Source of the DNA: Diploptera punctata
Lineage: Eukaryota; Arthropoda; Insecta; Blattodea; Blaberidae
Direction of reading: 5' to 3'
Assembly: GCA_030220185.1 (NCBI GenBank)
Contig: JASPKZ010004955.1
Location: 2,170,001-2,234,000, forward strand
Length of the DNA stretch: 64,000 nucleotides
Below the pieces are notes generated by a model that saw only the letters and a program-made list of their open reading frames with translations, had not been told where the DNA came from and ran no database searches. Made by a program: the position numbers and the translations under genes. Below, in pieces: positions 24,361 through 35,119 of this stretch (the first letter of the stretch is position 1; the number at the start of each line of letters is the position of its first letter).

Positions 24361-25645
24361 GACACCGCGTGGAGGCGAACAACCTTGTCCCCCACATAGT
24401 GAAATTTAGTTAGAATTACTTTAACATTAGTTCTTTTTTTCATGAAATTTGCCCGAGCACAGTATGTATGCATGTGCTTTGAATAATCAAATTATCAATT
24501 CTGTTCGTAATACACAGAAACTTTTTATATATTTTTTAACGCCTGTCAGAATTATTTTGTACGATCAAAAAGTATGCTCCACATCATATGATGATAAGGG
24601 AGCAATCATGTACTGCACTACATATATGATAGTTTGATGTAAATGAGAATAATATTGGCCTTACCTACAAGAACTTTACAAATTTCATAAACTGTGGAGC
24701 AAGACCTTATTTAACATGCACCGCTTCAAGTTTAGCCCCGCATCAGTCTTATTAACATTTAATGATGTTGTAATCCATTCATAAAATAAGGACTGTCTCA
24801 TTAAGTAGCAAAAAGGAATAGGTTTATATCTGAGAAAAAAGAGTGGGTGGTTATTATTCTAACATTGTTATTCTACTTATTCATGTTCTTGTCACAGATT
24901 AGGAAATCCCTATTTTTTTTCTGTAGTTTCGGAAATAAGCCTCCACTTGGTATTCCATCTCTCCTTTTTTCAATTATTTTCTTTTATCAAACCTATTTAT
25001 CTTGTTCCAGATGGGATACTTAGGAATTTTCGCTGTCTACCATTACATTGTCAAAAAATTTCAAAACTACAGTCACTCCAAAAATGTTTCTAACCAATTT
25101 AGTAGAAATTTTATTTAAAAAAATTGAAAGTTGAAAAATGTGAAGGAATATTAAATTTTTACAGAAATATAAACATTTCGCCAAAATATTATGAAATATG
25201 AAAAAAATATGAGTCTTATTTGATTCTACATATAAAATGTAAAGATACTTCGCCTCAGCGCTCTCTGGCCAATAGTTTAAAACATGAAATTTCATAAAAA
25301 TCCTCGCTCTACTTATCAGTCATTCATAGGTTTGATTACCCCCTGTTAGTGTGATTGTTTAATTATTTATTTTTCCCTAAAATGAGGCTGAGTGACTGCC
25401 GTGTCTAACAAGCCAAAGCCATTTTGGAAAATACTCTACGCCTACATGGAAGAAAAAAAAATATATCTCGTGGTAGAATTTGCATAACATTTCCAACTTT
25501 TTACTCTGCTCTAACAAGAAATAGATTTGTCGATGTCAGTATATGTAATGAAAGCCTCTTTAATTAAACACTTCATTTTATGTAATTGTTTAAAGTTAAT
25601 GGGACAATAAAGTATTCGTTCGTTAGTTATTCTAAGCCTCTAAAA
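24361..25645. other. unassigned DNA lying between L-I ORF2 and ORF1
   Basis: About 1.3 kb with no coding signal. It is part of the foreign block that separates the two ORFs of L-I. The tagagcgagga block near 25303-25313 (inverted) recurs near 18379. Confidence 0.45.
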
Positions 25646-25651
25646 ACTCCA

Positions 25652-25770
25652 AGGCCCTTAGACATAGAAAACCCTTGGCCTATCAACCTGCTGATGATCG
25701 TACATCCACATGTGTTGATCACAGAAGTGATCCAGTGATCCAGCCAATATAGGGGTGACATATCAGCATG
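25652..25770 (-). mobile_element. SINE B fragment
   Basis: The cttggcctatcaacctgctg start and catccacatgtg block match the non-tRNA end of SINE B (compare 41635-41720). The tRNA-like head is missing, and the Penelope-like fragment follows directly. Confidence 0.65.
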
Positions 25771-26190
25771 CTGTTTGATAGTCTGTGGAAAAGTGTATAT
25801 AGGCACCACTAAACGCAGCATCGCAACCAGACTTAAGGAGCATGAAAGATACAGTCGTCTTAAACAAATGGATAAGTCGGCAGTAGCAGTACACTCTTTA
25901 CTTGATGGCCACAGAGTACAATACCAGAATACAGACATATTATCTAACTGCACACACTATTTTACCCGTCTACAACGAGAAGCCATCGAAATATTCAAAC
26001 TTAAAAACAGTTTCAATAGAAAGGAAGAATCATTAAAAGTCAACAAAGTATGGATACCGGTTCTAAAAAACGCAAAATGTAAACCTCTACAAGTACAGTC
26101 GACTAGACTATCAAACAGCAATCTCAGTGGAACAATGGAAGTCCCTGCCGCTAACCAATCAGAAGGCAGATATAACGTACAGTCCTGAGC
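25771..26190 (+). pseudogene. Penelope-like element, GIY-YIG endonuclease fragment
   Basis: The open frame encodes a GIY-YIG nuclease domain of the kind found C-terminal to reverse transcriptase in Penelope-like elements: CGKVYIGTTKRSIATRLKEH (YIG strand and the conserved Arg), then KSAVAVHSLLDGH, and REAIEIFKLKNSFNRKEESL with the conserved Glu, ending VWIPVL and a stop at 26188. The GIY strand and the whole reverse transcriptase are missing upstream, where a SINE B fragment abuts. The 3' trailer (tcaaacagcaatctcag) recurs at 27512. Confidence 0.88.
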
Positions 26191-26394
26191 AGTAATCTGA
26201 TGTGAGATGATTGGTACCGGCCTTACTAGAGGCCTTGACCCAATAACTTGAGGTGCTTGTAGTGAAGGTCTGATGAAAGTTGTGTGCTAGCTGTTGAAAG
26301 TTCTCCTCTCACAGCTTTTTCTAGTAGATGTCTTCATTGATGTGCTGCATAAGCTTTTCGGTCTTAAAGTTTTTTCTTGAAGTTTTCAAATTTG

Positions 26395-27509
26395 TCGATC
26401 TATTTTCTTGAAGAAACATGGGAATTTACAAAGGATAATGTGGATTGAAGGATGGTAGTAAGGAGAATAAGAAGGGATTGGAGTATATTCTCCGGTTTTT
26501 GGTCTGTGGTAGGCAGAGGAGGGAAGTTTTCTTCAAAGTTTCTTGGTGTTCTAGGCGTTGTTTCTGGTTTCTTCAATGTTGATTGTTTATTTGTTTCTTG
26601 TCTTGTTTGCTGCCTCATTTTCAGGTATTTCTGGAACATGGGGCATTTACGATGGCTTGCTGCGTGTTCTTCGTTGCAGTTTGTACACTTGGCTGTTGTC
26701 TGAGTACACTCAGATAACTTATGATTGCCGGAACATCTGACACATTTTGTAGCTCGAAAGCAGAATTCTGCAATGTGGCCGAAACCCTGACACTTGAAGC
26801 ATTAGGTGCCTCCTGGTGGTTTTCTATACGATTCCAGTCTTATTCGGATGCTGAATAACTCCTTGAGATCCTTTTCAATTTTTTCTTTGAGGTCTTCGGT
26901 TTTGTTGAAAGTGAGGATGTAAACTGGAGGTTCAATCTTCTTCCTTTCACCGTTGATATTCACTTGCTTTTCAATGCTTCTGACTTCTTTTATAGGCAGC
27001 TTCCTATTTTGGATTTCATCACAAATTTCAGAAATTGTGATGGACTTTGGAAGCCCTTTCATCACTATTTTGAAAATAGGAGGTCTGCCATAGCCATGAG
27101 TGTAGAATTGTGTCTCCGTTTTCTTTAATTCCTTGTAGGCCGACTTTGTAGAAGTTCTGATGGTAAGTATCCCTTGATTGTACTTCATGGATACGTCTTC
27201 TTTGTTTCGAGCCGTGATGCTTTCCAGCTTTAGTGGGGTTATGTCTTTCGTGTAGACCACTATGGGAGGTGGAGCTTCTTCCTTGTTGTCGTTTAGATGT
27301 TCAAACAGATTTCTTGTTTATATTGGTGTTATGTATTTACTGTAGTTTTGTTTTTTTTTTCCTGGCAGTGCGACGTGCCGGCGGGTGAACGAATCCATCC
27401 CTGTCTTGCATTTCTGCGTTGTATTCTTCTTTCGACGAGGTTCTAGTAGTTGCCAGCTTCTCCATCGATGAATCGAATGAGAATCAGAATGAATGAAATG
27501 TGTGTCCAA
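26395..27509 (-). pseudogene. LINE L-I ORF1 (gag-like, zinc knuckles), decayed
   Basis: The minus-strand protein begins near 27509. Frames give a basic N-terminal region, then PPPIVVYTKDITPLKLESIT and GRPPIFKIVMKGLPKSITIS, a PRE-type domain found before zinc knuckles in insect gag-like proteins. After a stop near 26802 come three CCHC-type knuckles: CFKCQGFGHIAEFC, CVRCSGNHKLSEC and CTNCNEEHAASHRKC (about 26810-26650). The C-terminus is proline-rich (FEENFPPLPTTDQ), with a stop near 26400. It is an RNA-binding, nucleocapsid-like protein of the retroelement. At least two stops or frameshifts show it is inactive. ORF2 of the same element resumes at 24345, about 2 kb away. Confidence 0.87.
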
Positions 27510-27511
27510 TA

Positions 27512-27760
27512 GCCACTAGACCATTAAACAGCAATCTCATTGAAGCAATGGAAGTCCCTAACGCTGACCAATCAGAAGGCAGATACTACTTACGAACACA
27601 TCGCGGTGAACGTATAAATAGGACAGACAGCGGACAGAATTGCCAGTCTCAAGACTTGAGGATGCCAGACGCAGTCTGTGGCGAAACGTCTGGGAACTAC
27701 AAGCCTCATGACCACAGCCTACAGCCCAAAAATATTCATCAAGATCATCATGTGCAATAA
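27512..27760 (+). mobile_element. Penelope-like element 3' region, second fragment
   Basis: The first 90 bp or so (accattaaacagcaatctca, then caatggaagtccct and caatcagaaggcagata) repeat the 3' trailer of the Penelope-like fragment at 26100-26175. The rest extends further than that copy. It could be another element copy or the partner direct repeat of the same element. Confidence 0.7.
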
Positions 27761-27770
27761 TTGTCTTTCT

Positions 27771-28365
27771 GCACTGCTACTAATGACTTGAGTAACTGCA
27801 TTCGTCATTTTGTTACAGATGGATCACTATTCGCTTGAAAAACCAATTTTTAAAAATAGATAAAACGGATCTGGAATAGAGTATAGATAAGTTTACATCC
27901 ACCATGCCGTGATATTCTCCGGATAGTTCACCAATCCACTGAAAACTCAATTTTCGAATATTTGTTGCTTAGATGCCTATGTACACAATAAATGTACACT
28001 TGTATAGTGGTTATTGCGAGGTCTGAAATACACAACTTCGCGGGGCGTAGAAACCAATCTACTGGTAAGTGCTTCTTCAATAGTCCCGCTGTATCTGCAT
28101 TGGTGTAACTCACTCACTTAAGGTTGCATTAGAAAATATTTGTTTCGAACTATTGTTGTGTTTTAAGCATGAAAGGTCAGATGATTCTTGTTTCAGTCGT
28201 GATATTTACTGAAGTTTGCTGTTGAAATAATTAAAACTGCAGCCATATGATATGACAAATTATACGCTATAAATTTGTTGTATGTCATGAACTTGTGTAT
28301 ATTTTGTTTGGCGAAGATTAGACTTAAGTGCAGTACATCAATAGTTTTTATATTTTGTGTTGCAG
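27771..28365 (+). other. intron DNA before the second DOT1L exon
   Basis: No element was recognised. It ends with a T-rich tract and tgttgcag acceptor at 28351-28365. Confidence 0.5.
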
Positions 28366-28429
28366 TTACGAGAGCATGAAGAGTTTGTGCGACAGGTACA
28401 ACCGTGCCATCGATAGCATTGTCCAGCTG
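28366..28429 (+). CDS. DOT1L: DOT1L histone H3K79 methyltransferase, next internal exon
   Basis: A 64-bp exon after ttttgtgttgcag (AG at 28364-28365), ending before gtgagt (GT at 28430-28431). Its first base completes the Ser codon begun by the exon at 12884-12958. It then carries 21 whole codons, [20 protein letters not shown] plus a Leu, and ends between codons. In human DOT1L the same position reads [21 protein letters not shown], just before the segment that leads into the SAM-dependent catalytic fold. Both exons are short and separated by 15.4 kb of repeats. The following exon, expected to start with a Lys-Gly-Thr-like segment, was not found in the remaining 35.5 kb. Confidence 0.9.
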
Positions 28430-28830
28430 GTGAGTATGAAAGCATTCCATTATTATGTTGTTATATTCGGGATATGAGGTGTTAAAATTAAATGCTAAGA
28501 AAATGTCAGCAACTGTTTTATATGCATCTATTTTTTTAAAATCAGGAACCCGAACTTTTATAAGGACTAGAAATAGTTGGTTTTATCAGTTTGATCGCAA
28601 TTTTATGATCATATTAATTCAATACTTGAAGCTTGGTTAATAATATTATTTTGCGTTAATAATATTATTAAATGTTTAAATTTATACACATGCAATATAA
28701 TCAGCCAATAGACAAGTTTATTATGATGCTTGATGCAGTAAAATATGGTTTACTACTATTTTAATGGGAAAACGACCATTTATTGTCAATAATGCATTTG
28801 TAGTAAATTACATTTTTGTAATACAATACC
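28430..28830 (+). other. intron DNA after the second DOT1L exon
   Basis: AT-rich, with no element recognised until the mariner end at 28833. Confidence 0.5.
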
Positions 28831-28832
28831 TA

Positions 28833-29290
28833 CGGAGGGTAGTTCACGTTTCCTGGGGACATGTTTGCATCACTAACCTGCTTATGAAAACCTATGCCTA
28901 CACCAGCGGTTGTGTTCGATTGGATGGTCTTGGACCCTAACTATCGCTCTGTAACGAAGTTTCCACTGCACAAGTGCTTTACGATGAACAGAGATGTCGA
29001 TTTTGGACCACTCCTCCTTGCAGGCTTTCCATAGACCTTCTATAGTGCGTGGTCTCCTTCCAAGCACTCTTTTTAGGAGACCAAACGCACAAAAGTCCAT
29101 GGTCGTATCATCGGGGGACTTGACAGATATTTCACTGAAGGACACTGCATGTATTCCAGTTGTCTGTTCCATTGTCTCCATGAACCAGCGTGTAGCAGCC
29201 TGCTTGGTCAATCCATTCGAGTAATGTCTTCAGTTTGCAGCAATTCATCAACCACCGTTACTGTGTGTGCATATTTCTTTTGGTATGGAT
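28833..29290 (-). pseudogene. DD41D mariner, C-terminal fragment
   Basis: The low-coordinate end carries the inverted end cggagggtagtt beside TA (28831-28832), matching the DD41D element at 5972-7274. Minus-strand frames give FMETMEQTTGIHAVSF, then SVKSPDDTTMDFCAFGLLKR with an aspartate at the third catalytic position, and RPRTIEGLWKACKEEWSK. The second-aspartate region is degraded (KEICTHTVTV), and the N-terminal two thirds and 5' end are absent. Confidence 0.85.
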
Positions 29291-30070
29291 TATTTTTTTG
29301 CACATCAATGTTATATGTACAGTGTATGACATGCAATCTAGCTGCTCATTTATACCCAGGAAATTATCAAAGTCTAGTTTATACGCGAATTAAATTGAGT
29401 ACAATTATGAATTCTGAGTTAACTGTACTTTGCCATGTGAACCGAATGTAATCGAAGTTAGCTGAACGTGGAATTTTCTGGATACAATGGAGCGGAGCGG
29501 CCAGATTTCGTCTTTGGCTGTACATAGGCAAGCTTTCTGTAGTCCTATCGAAATAAACCGTTTTGAGGGATCCGTTATAAACAACTGAACTGTACCCGGG
29601 TAAGAACATAGTTTCTTTGGAGACTTCACTACATTTTTATCATTTGAACATAGTAAAATAATTATACGATTAAACATAATTAAATGTTTCAGACACAAGC
29701 CATTCTAGTGGTATTACAATCATTTTTCTTTGAATGGAAACTAACAGGACGTTCGTAAGTCGAATATTATGCGTTGATATTATAGCTTTAAACGGAACGC
29801 AAAATTATATTCGGTGAATGGAAACTTACGAATGTTATTAGTTCTACTTGTGAACACTGTATACAATGTTGTATTTTGCAATTAGCCTTCACCGATCGAC
29901 CGCTAACAGTAGCATAAAGAAATAATATGCAGGACCCTATTTTTTTTTGCCCTGAAATGTTTTAAATGACGGGAAAATCTCCGTAAAATGGCCTGAGATC
30001 TTTTAAAAGTTACCCAAAATATGAAACGTATTTACTCTACTTTGTCCACGTGATCTCTAATAGAATACAG
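29291..30070. other. unassigned DNA
   Basis: No coding or repeat-end signature recognised. Confidence 0.4.
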
Positions 30071-30079
30071 TGGTATGAA

Positions 30080-30324
30080 AACTTTTGCTTTTGCAATTCT
30101 TTATTTATTTAGCAGGTTTCACACCTGCGCCCAATTAATCTACTGTCATTCTCCTCCACATCTCTCTGTTATTACAATCTCTATCGTCCAATCCTTTTCC
30201 CCTCATGCTGCTCAAAACACCTCAATCTACATTATTTTTGGCCGTCTTCTTCTTTTACCGAGTGGCACCCATTCTAGTATTCTTCTTGGGAATTTGTCTT
30301 CTGTCATTCTTTTTTACATTAATT
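30080..30324 (-). mobile_element. LINE 3' end fragment
   Basis: Minus-strand frames give a RMTEDKFPRRILEWVPLGKR segment and a basic, decayed tail typical of the last codons of RTE-like ORF2. The 3' junction is close to 30080. Confidence 0.6.
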
Positions 30325-30632
30325 CCATCCATCCATAGTAATTCTGCCCGAGGGCAGGTCCTTCATGCTATACTAGCGAATTATAGGTGTGGTAGCTTCC
30401 TGTTGCTTCCAGACCGGTGAAGAATGATGATAATGATAAGGAGGGTGACGATGGTGATGGTGGCCGGATGATTTTCGGGGACCGTTGGGCCCTAAGCTTC
30501 CTGACCTTTGTCTTACAGGTGAGGAAAAAAAACCGAAAAAACTTCACCCAGGAGCCTGTCCCGACCGGGGATCGAACCCGAGCCCGCTGCGTAACAAGGT
30601 AGCACGCTACCTCGAGACTACTGCGGTGGACA
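30325..30632 (-). mobile_element. SINE A copy
   Basis: The complement of the family: tail ccatccatagtaattctgcc on the left and the tRNA-like head with gggatcgaacccg at right (about 30568-30580), ending gagactactgcggtgg. Flanks tttacattaatt (30313-30324) and tttactttaatt (30633-30644) form a 12-bp target-site duplication with one mismatch. Confidence 0.87.
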
Positions 30633-30714
30633 TTTACTTTAATTAATTGTTAGTTTTTGTATGAAATACACAATTGAAGTTTGAACATTCATATTTTGTT
30701 TAATTACACTATTA

Positions 30715-32540
30715 TTGTATGTCTTCTAAAATTCCAGATGAACGCCTCCAAAAATGCATTTCTGCAGAATTGACATACTGTTCTAGATTTTTAATTCCAA
30801 TCTTTCTGCACCGTATGTCATTGTACTCCTTATTATCGTACTACAATGTTTGTTTTTATTTTAGAACTTATATTCTGATCTTTATAAACACCATTTAATT
30901 TTGATATTGCAGATTTTCCTTTATTTATCCTCTCATTAATTTCAGCATCATTACTTCCATCTGCATTAGTTTTTGTCCCCATGTATACAAATTCGTCACA
31001 AGCTTTTATTTTTTTCCCATGTCCGTCTTCTAAAATCAGATCTTTTGGTCTGTCTCCTATTACCATATACAAATTTATCTTCCCCATTTATCATATTTCC
31101 CCTCCAGTTTTCTTGTCATATACTCTAAATCTTCGTAATCCTCTCCCATCAGTAACTGATCATCGGCTAATAGCACAAATAAGCAATATGTTCTTCTACC
31201 TTTATTCCCATAGGTGAACGTTTTTCCAATGTGTTAAGGCGTTTTGTAGATATATTTTGAGTAAGATCGGCGATAAACAACATCCTTTAGCAACTTAAAA
31301 ACCTGATTTAATAGTTTTACCCATTTTTACTCTAGAGATAGATTCATCATGCAACTTTTTTATTCCTTGGATAATATTTTTATTTATTGTACGTAAAACG
31401 TCCGATAATTTAATCGGGAGCACGTATTCGTAAGCTTTCTCTAAATCAGGCGTGTCCAACCTTTTTTTGGAAAAGGGCCACTGTCGTTTAGATAAATTGG
31501 TTTGCGGGCCACATGATCCGATTTTTTCCCGTATTAAATAGGATCTAAGAGAAACCAATTAATCTAAGTATAAAATAGCTAATATATTGTGGTGTTATTT
31601 TTATTAAAATAATATTCATGTATTAGTTAAAATTATATTTAAAATTAAATTAAATACATGTATATTTTTCATGTATGATGTAATTCTAAAATATAAATAG
31701 AAGGCTATTTTCTTGCCGTTACACTTAGAAGCTACACTTATAAAACTCACAGAATTAATTTATATTCTTCAAACCTATCACTAACACTGACACTGCAATA
31801 TGAGTGAACAACTGCAAACTGGAAACTAACTTGAAATGTACAAAATGTAACGATAATAAAACATCTGACATACCTGCTCTAAATCAATAAATAGTAGGTG
31901 AATAGGTTGTTGGAAGGTGGATTTTTTCTCAGTTATTTGTTTAGCCTAGATAAGTGATCAATGGTGGATCTGCCTTTTCTGAAAACTGTCTCTTCTTCTG
32001 TTTCCACTTTACTATATTCTTGTTCCACAAAATATTTTAATATTTTCCCATAAGTTCTGCTGAAGGTTTTTGTCATAGTAATTCCTCTATAACTCTCACA
32101 TACATATTTATTTATCTTCTTGTGTATAACTGATATAAATCCTATCTTCCAATTATTTGAGATATCTTCTCCATCTTTCACAAAGGATTCATATCGTTTG
32201 TTAGTACTCAATTTAATAAGTTCTGGAATTCTTCCAACTCCACATGCCTTGTTATTTTTTATAGATCTAATAACAATTCTCATAATTTCAGAATCTACAA
32301 TAATTGTTTTCTTCCAAATTCCTTTTCCTAATTCTTCTGTCATGTTTACCAAAACAATTCTGCCTATGTTCAGTTAAACGTTCCTTGAAATAAGCTTCCC
32401 ATATTTTAAGTGAAATATGATCTATATTTTTTTTTTTCATTGTTATCGAATTAGTTCCATGCTTGTACCTCCAAGATACATTTCCGCAGTAGAACATGCC
32501 TTCTGCCAGGCCTCTTTTTTACACGCTTTATATTAGCTTG
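30715..32540 (-). pseudogene. LINE L-D reverse transcriptase segment (RTE-like), interrupted
   Basis: The minus strand, from 32540: SLKIWEAYFKERLTEHR, then IRSIKNNKACGVGRIPELI, NWKIGFISVIHKK, ESYRGITMTKTFSRTYGKIL and FRKGRSTIDHLSRL (32350-31935). The next block, LLFIDLEKAYEYV (motif A), is split between 31895 and 31430 by a hAT MITE at 31447-31876. It is followed by KGCCLSPILLKIY (about 31270), and then by INLYMVIGDRPKDLIL, DEFVYMGTKTNADGS and a degraded C-terminal region. The FADD motif region is poorly preserved. Frameshifts throughout. The 5' part (endonuclease) of the same element lies at 35120-35576 and 36841-37690. Confidence 0.85.
31447..31876. mobile_element. hAT-type MITE inside LINE L-D
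   Basis: A 430-bp element with ends caggcgtgtcc and (complement) caggtatgtc, flanked by a perfect 8-bp duplication ctctaaat at 31439-31446 and 31877-31884. A gggccactg block and a gcgggccacatg block follow the left end, a pattern common in hAT-derived MITEs. Removing the element and one duplication restores the LINE motif FIDLEKAY. Confidence 0.92.
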
Positions 32541-32542
32541 AC

Positions 32543-33220
32543 ATCTATCTATCTATCTATGTAACGGAATCTTTCAACGCGTTTTTCACCCACTTAAAAT
32601 AATTGTATCGACTTGAAATTTTGTATACTTGTAAAGGACTCGTGACAATGCAATAATTTCATATTTATTTTCTAAAATCCTGGCCAGAATCATCAGAAAA
32701 TAAAAAAAAAGTGTCTTTGTATTTATGTAACGGAATCTTTGAACACGATTTTCACCCACTTAGAAACATAGGATGGACTTGAAACTTTGTATACTTGTTA
32801 AGGACCCGTGACAATACAATAATTTCATATTCATTTTCTAAAATCCTGGCCAGAATCATCAGAAAATCAAAAATAGTGACTTTGTATTTATGTAACGGAA
32901 TCTTTGAACACGATTTTCACCCACTTATAGACATTGGATCGACTTGAAACTTTGTATACTTGTAAATAACTCGTGACAATACAATAATTTCATGTTTATT
33001 TTCTAAAATCCCGGCCAGAATCATCAGAAAATCAAAAAAATGTCTTTTTATTTATGTAACGGAATATTTGAACACGATTTTCTCCCACTTAGAGACATTG
33101 GATCGACTTGAAATTTTGTATACTTGTAAAGGACCCGTGACACTACAATAATGTCATATTTTATTTCTAAATTCCTGGCCAGAATCATCAGAAAATAAAA
33201 AAAAAAATTAAAACTGGTAT
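32543..33220. repeat. four-unit tandem repeat, about 165 bp per unit
   Basis: After a short (CTAT)n at 32543-32560, units start with gtaacggaat at 32561, 32727, 32892 and 33056 (periods 166, 165 and 164). Each contains cgttttcacccactta- and ccagaatcatcagaaaa-like blocks, and the units differ at scattered positions. No coding potential was seen. Confidence 0.92.
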
Positions 33221-33257
33221 AATAGGTTACGGACTTGTCGACTTTTTAGTCAATCGT

Positions 33258-33345
33258 TGTAAGAGCTCAGTTGGTAGAGCGGTGAACTAGTGGTATATAA
33301 TTTCAGTAATCCATAGGTCGCTGGTTCGAATCCGGCTGGGGAGGA
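33258..33345 (+). repeat. tRNA-Tyr-like sequence with intron (pseudogene or SINE head)
   Basis: The D-arm (gagctcagttggtagagc), a 3' half (aatccataggtcgc) and a T-arm (gctggttcgaatccggc) match insect tRNA-Tyr. An intron-like insert (about 33290-33312) sits at the place where tRNA-Tyr genes carry an intron. The anticodon GTA is disrupted and the acceptor arms do not pair (tggggag at the 3' side), so it is not a working tRNA. Confidence 0.7.
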
Positions 33346-33450
33346 TTTTTTTTAGAAGAGTAATACTTTTAGCTCATACTACATTAGTATGGAATTTAAA
33401 GATATTTACATTCTTATCTTATTCTGTAAAATATTAAAACTAAAAAATAA

Positions 33451-34376
33451 AAAAATAAATAATAGTTTAAAAAAACTAAAGCAGCAGCTTTATTAGAAAA
33501 CCGAACTCAAAAATGAAAAATAATTTTAATTTCCAACATGCTTGGGATAAATTTAAAGTGGTCAACAAAAAATCATCTCCAACACATATAGAATAAAACT
33601 AGAATTATCAACGAAAAGAAAAGAATTTTACCATCAAAAGCGTGGGGTGCTTTTTATGATTTTTACATGTTCTTCTTAGAGACTTTACTTTTACCAATAT
33701 CTGTTTATTATCAAATATATTACTTGATATAGAGCACCCCACGCTTTTGATGGTAAAATTCTTTTCTTTTCGTTGACTATTTAACTCATGCCCCAAATGG
33801 GAGTTAATGACCAATCACATTTCAATGATTTCTATTTTACAACCAATCAGAGTCGTGTTTCACCAAATATTTATCAGTGTTATAATTACCATATTAAAGA
33901 AAGCTCCTCCTTACAATATTGCGTTCCTTTGGCAATAAATAGTATGATCTGGTTGCAGTGATAAACAAAAGAAGCAGTAGAAGCGTACCTATAGTTTCTC
34001 ATTTGTTTTCAAACATCGCCGTTTACATTAAATATATAAATATTTTAAAATAACTATAGTTAAATAATGATTTGTGAGTAAACAGCTTAATTTTATTCGT
34101 TAAATAGTCCTAACAAATGCCACTCTTGATTTCCAAATTCTCTAGATAAATTCACTCCTCACTTCGTGAGTCGTGAATTTATCGATAATTTGGAAATCAC
34201 TCGTGGCATTACTTACGATAATTCTAGTTTTATTCTATATGTGTTGGAGATGATTTTTTGTTGACCACTTTAAATTTATCCCAAGCGTGTTGGAAATTAA
34301 AATTATTTTTCATTTTTGAGTTCGGTTTTCTAATAAAGCGTGCTGCTTTAGTTTTTTTAAACTATTATTTATTTTT
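33451..34376. mobile_element. foldback element with nested hairpins
   Basis: Outer arms 33451-33609 and 34217-34376 are nearly perfect inverted copies of about 160 bp. Inside, 33609-33651 and 33733-33775 form a perfect 43-bp inverted pair with an 81-base loop, and 34116-34160 and 34165-34210 form another imperfect hairpin. There is no coding content and no clear target-site duplication. Confidence 0.9.
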
Positions 34377-34435
34377 CTGTAACTTTTCTCCTAATTTTTG
34401 CTTGTGTTTCCTTGTATTTTATTTTATCTTCTAGT

Positions 34436-35112
34436 TAGAAGTGGACAGCTAATGACAAATGAGGGAAATTTTGAGGAAGTGGCTGAATTCAAATACCTAG
34501 GAACAATAATCACAAATAGGAATGAGATGCAAAAAGAAATTAAACATAGGCTCAATTCTGGAAATGCATGCTATTATGCATTGCAGAGACTTTTGATGTC
34601 CCAACTCCTTTCAAAAAACGTTAAGCTGAAAATATATAAAACTATTATTCTACCAGTTATATTATATGGATGCGAAACCTGGACTCTTACTTTAAGGGAG
34701 GAAAGGAGATTACGAGTATTTGAGAATAAAGTTCTTAGGAAAATTTTTGGATCAAAGAGAGATGAACAGACAGGTGAATGGAGAAGACTACATGACAATG
34801 AACTACATGGTCTTTATAGGAAGCCAGATATAATAAGAACAGTTAAGTCTCGTAGACTGCGATGGGCAGGACATGTTGCGCGTATGGGGAATGAAAGACG
34901 TGCATGGAAACTTCTTGTAGGAAAGCCAGAGGGAAAACGCCCAGTTGGTAGACCAAGAATGAGGTGGGAGAACAACATTAACTATGATTTGAGGGAAGTA
35001 GATTATACAGGGAATGATTGGAAAGCATTAGCTCAGGATAGGGATGTATGGAGAGCTTATGTCCGCGCGGCCATGAACCTTCGGGTTCGATAGTGCCAGT
35101 GAGTTAGTTAGT
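34436..35112 (+). pseudogene. LINE L-C, C-terminal ORF2 segment and 3' end
   Basis: The longest L-C copy here: an open frame of about 220 codons ending at a stop at 35091. It encodes the region after the reverse transcriptase palm: EVAEFKYLGTIITNRNEM, LPVILYGCETWTLTLREER, FENKVLRKIFGSKRDE, RLRWAGHVARMGNERRAWK and GRPRMRWENNI, as in RTE-like ORF2. The 3' end is gtgccagtgag followed by ttag repeats. The endonuclease and the palm with FADD are missing, so this is a 5'-truncated insertion. That the 220 codons are open suggests it is relatively young. No clear target-site duplication was found. Other copies: 1, 20160, 44034, 59587 and 62740. Confidence 0.9.
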
Positions 35113-35119
35113 TAGTTTG

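Noticed and set aside
18345..25325. Possible extra dispersed repeat sharing tagagcgagga
   Set aside because: Only a short block is clearly shared between 18379 and the complement near 25313; the flanks could not be aligned by eye.
33258..33345. Functional tRNA-Tyr gene
   Set aside because: The acceptor arms do not pair and the GTA anticodon is disrupted.
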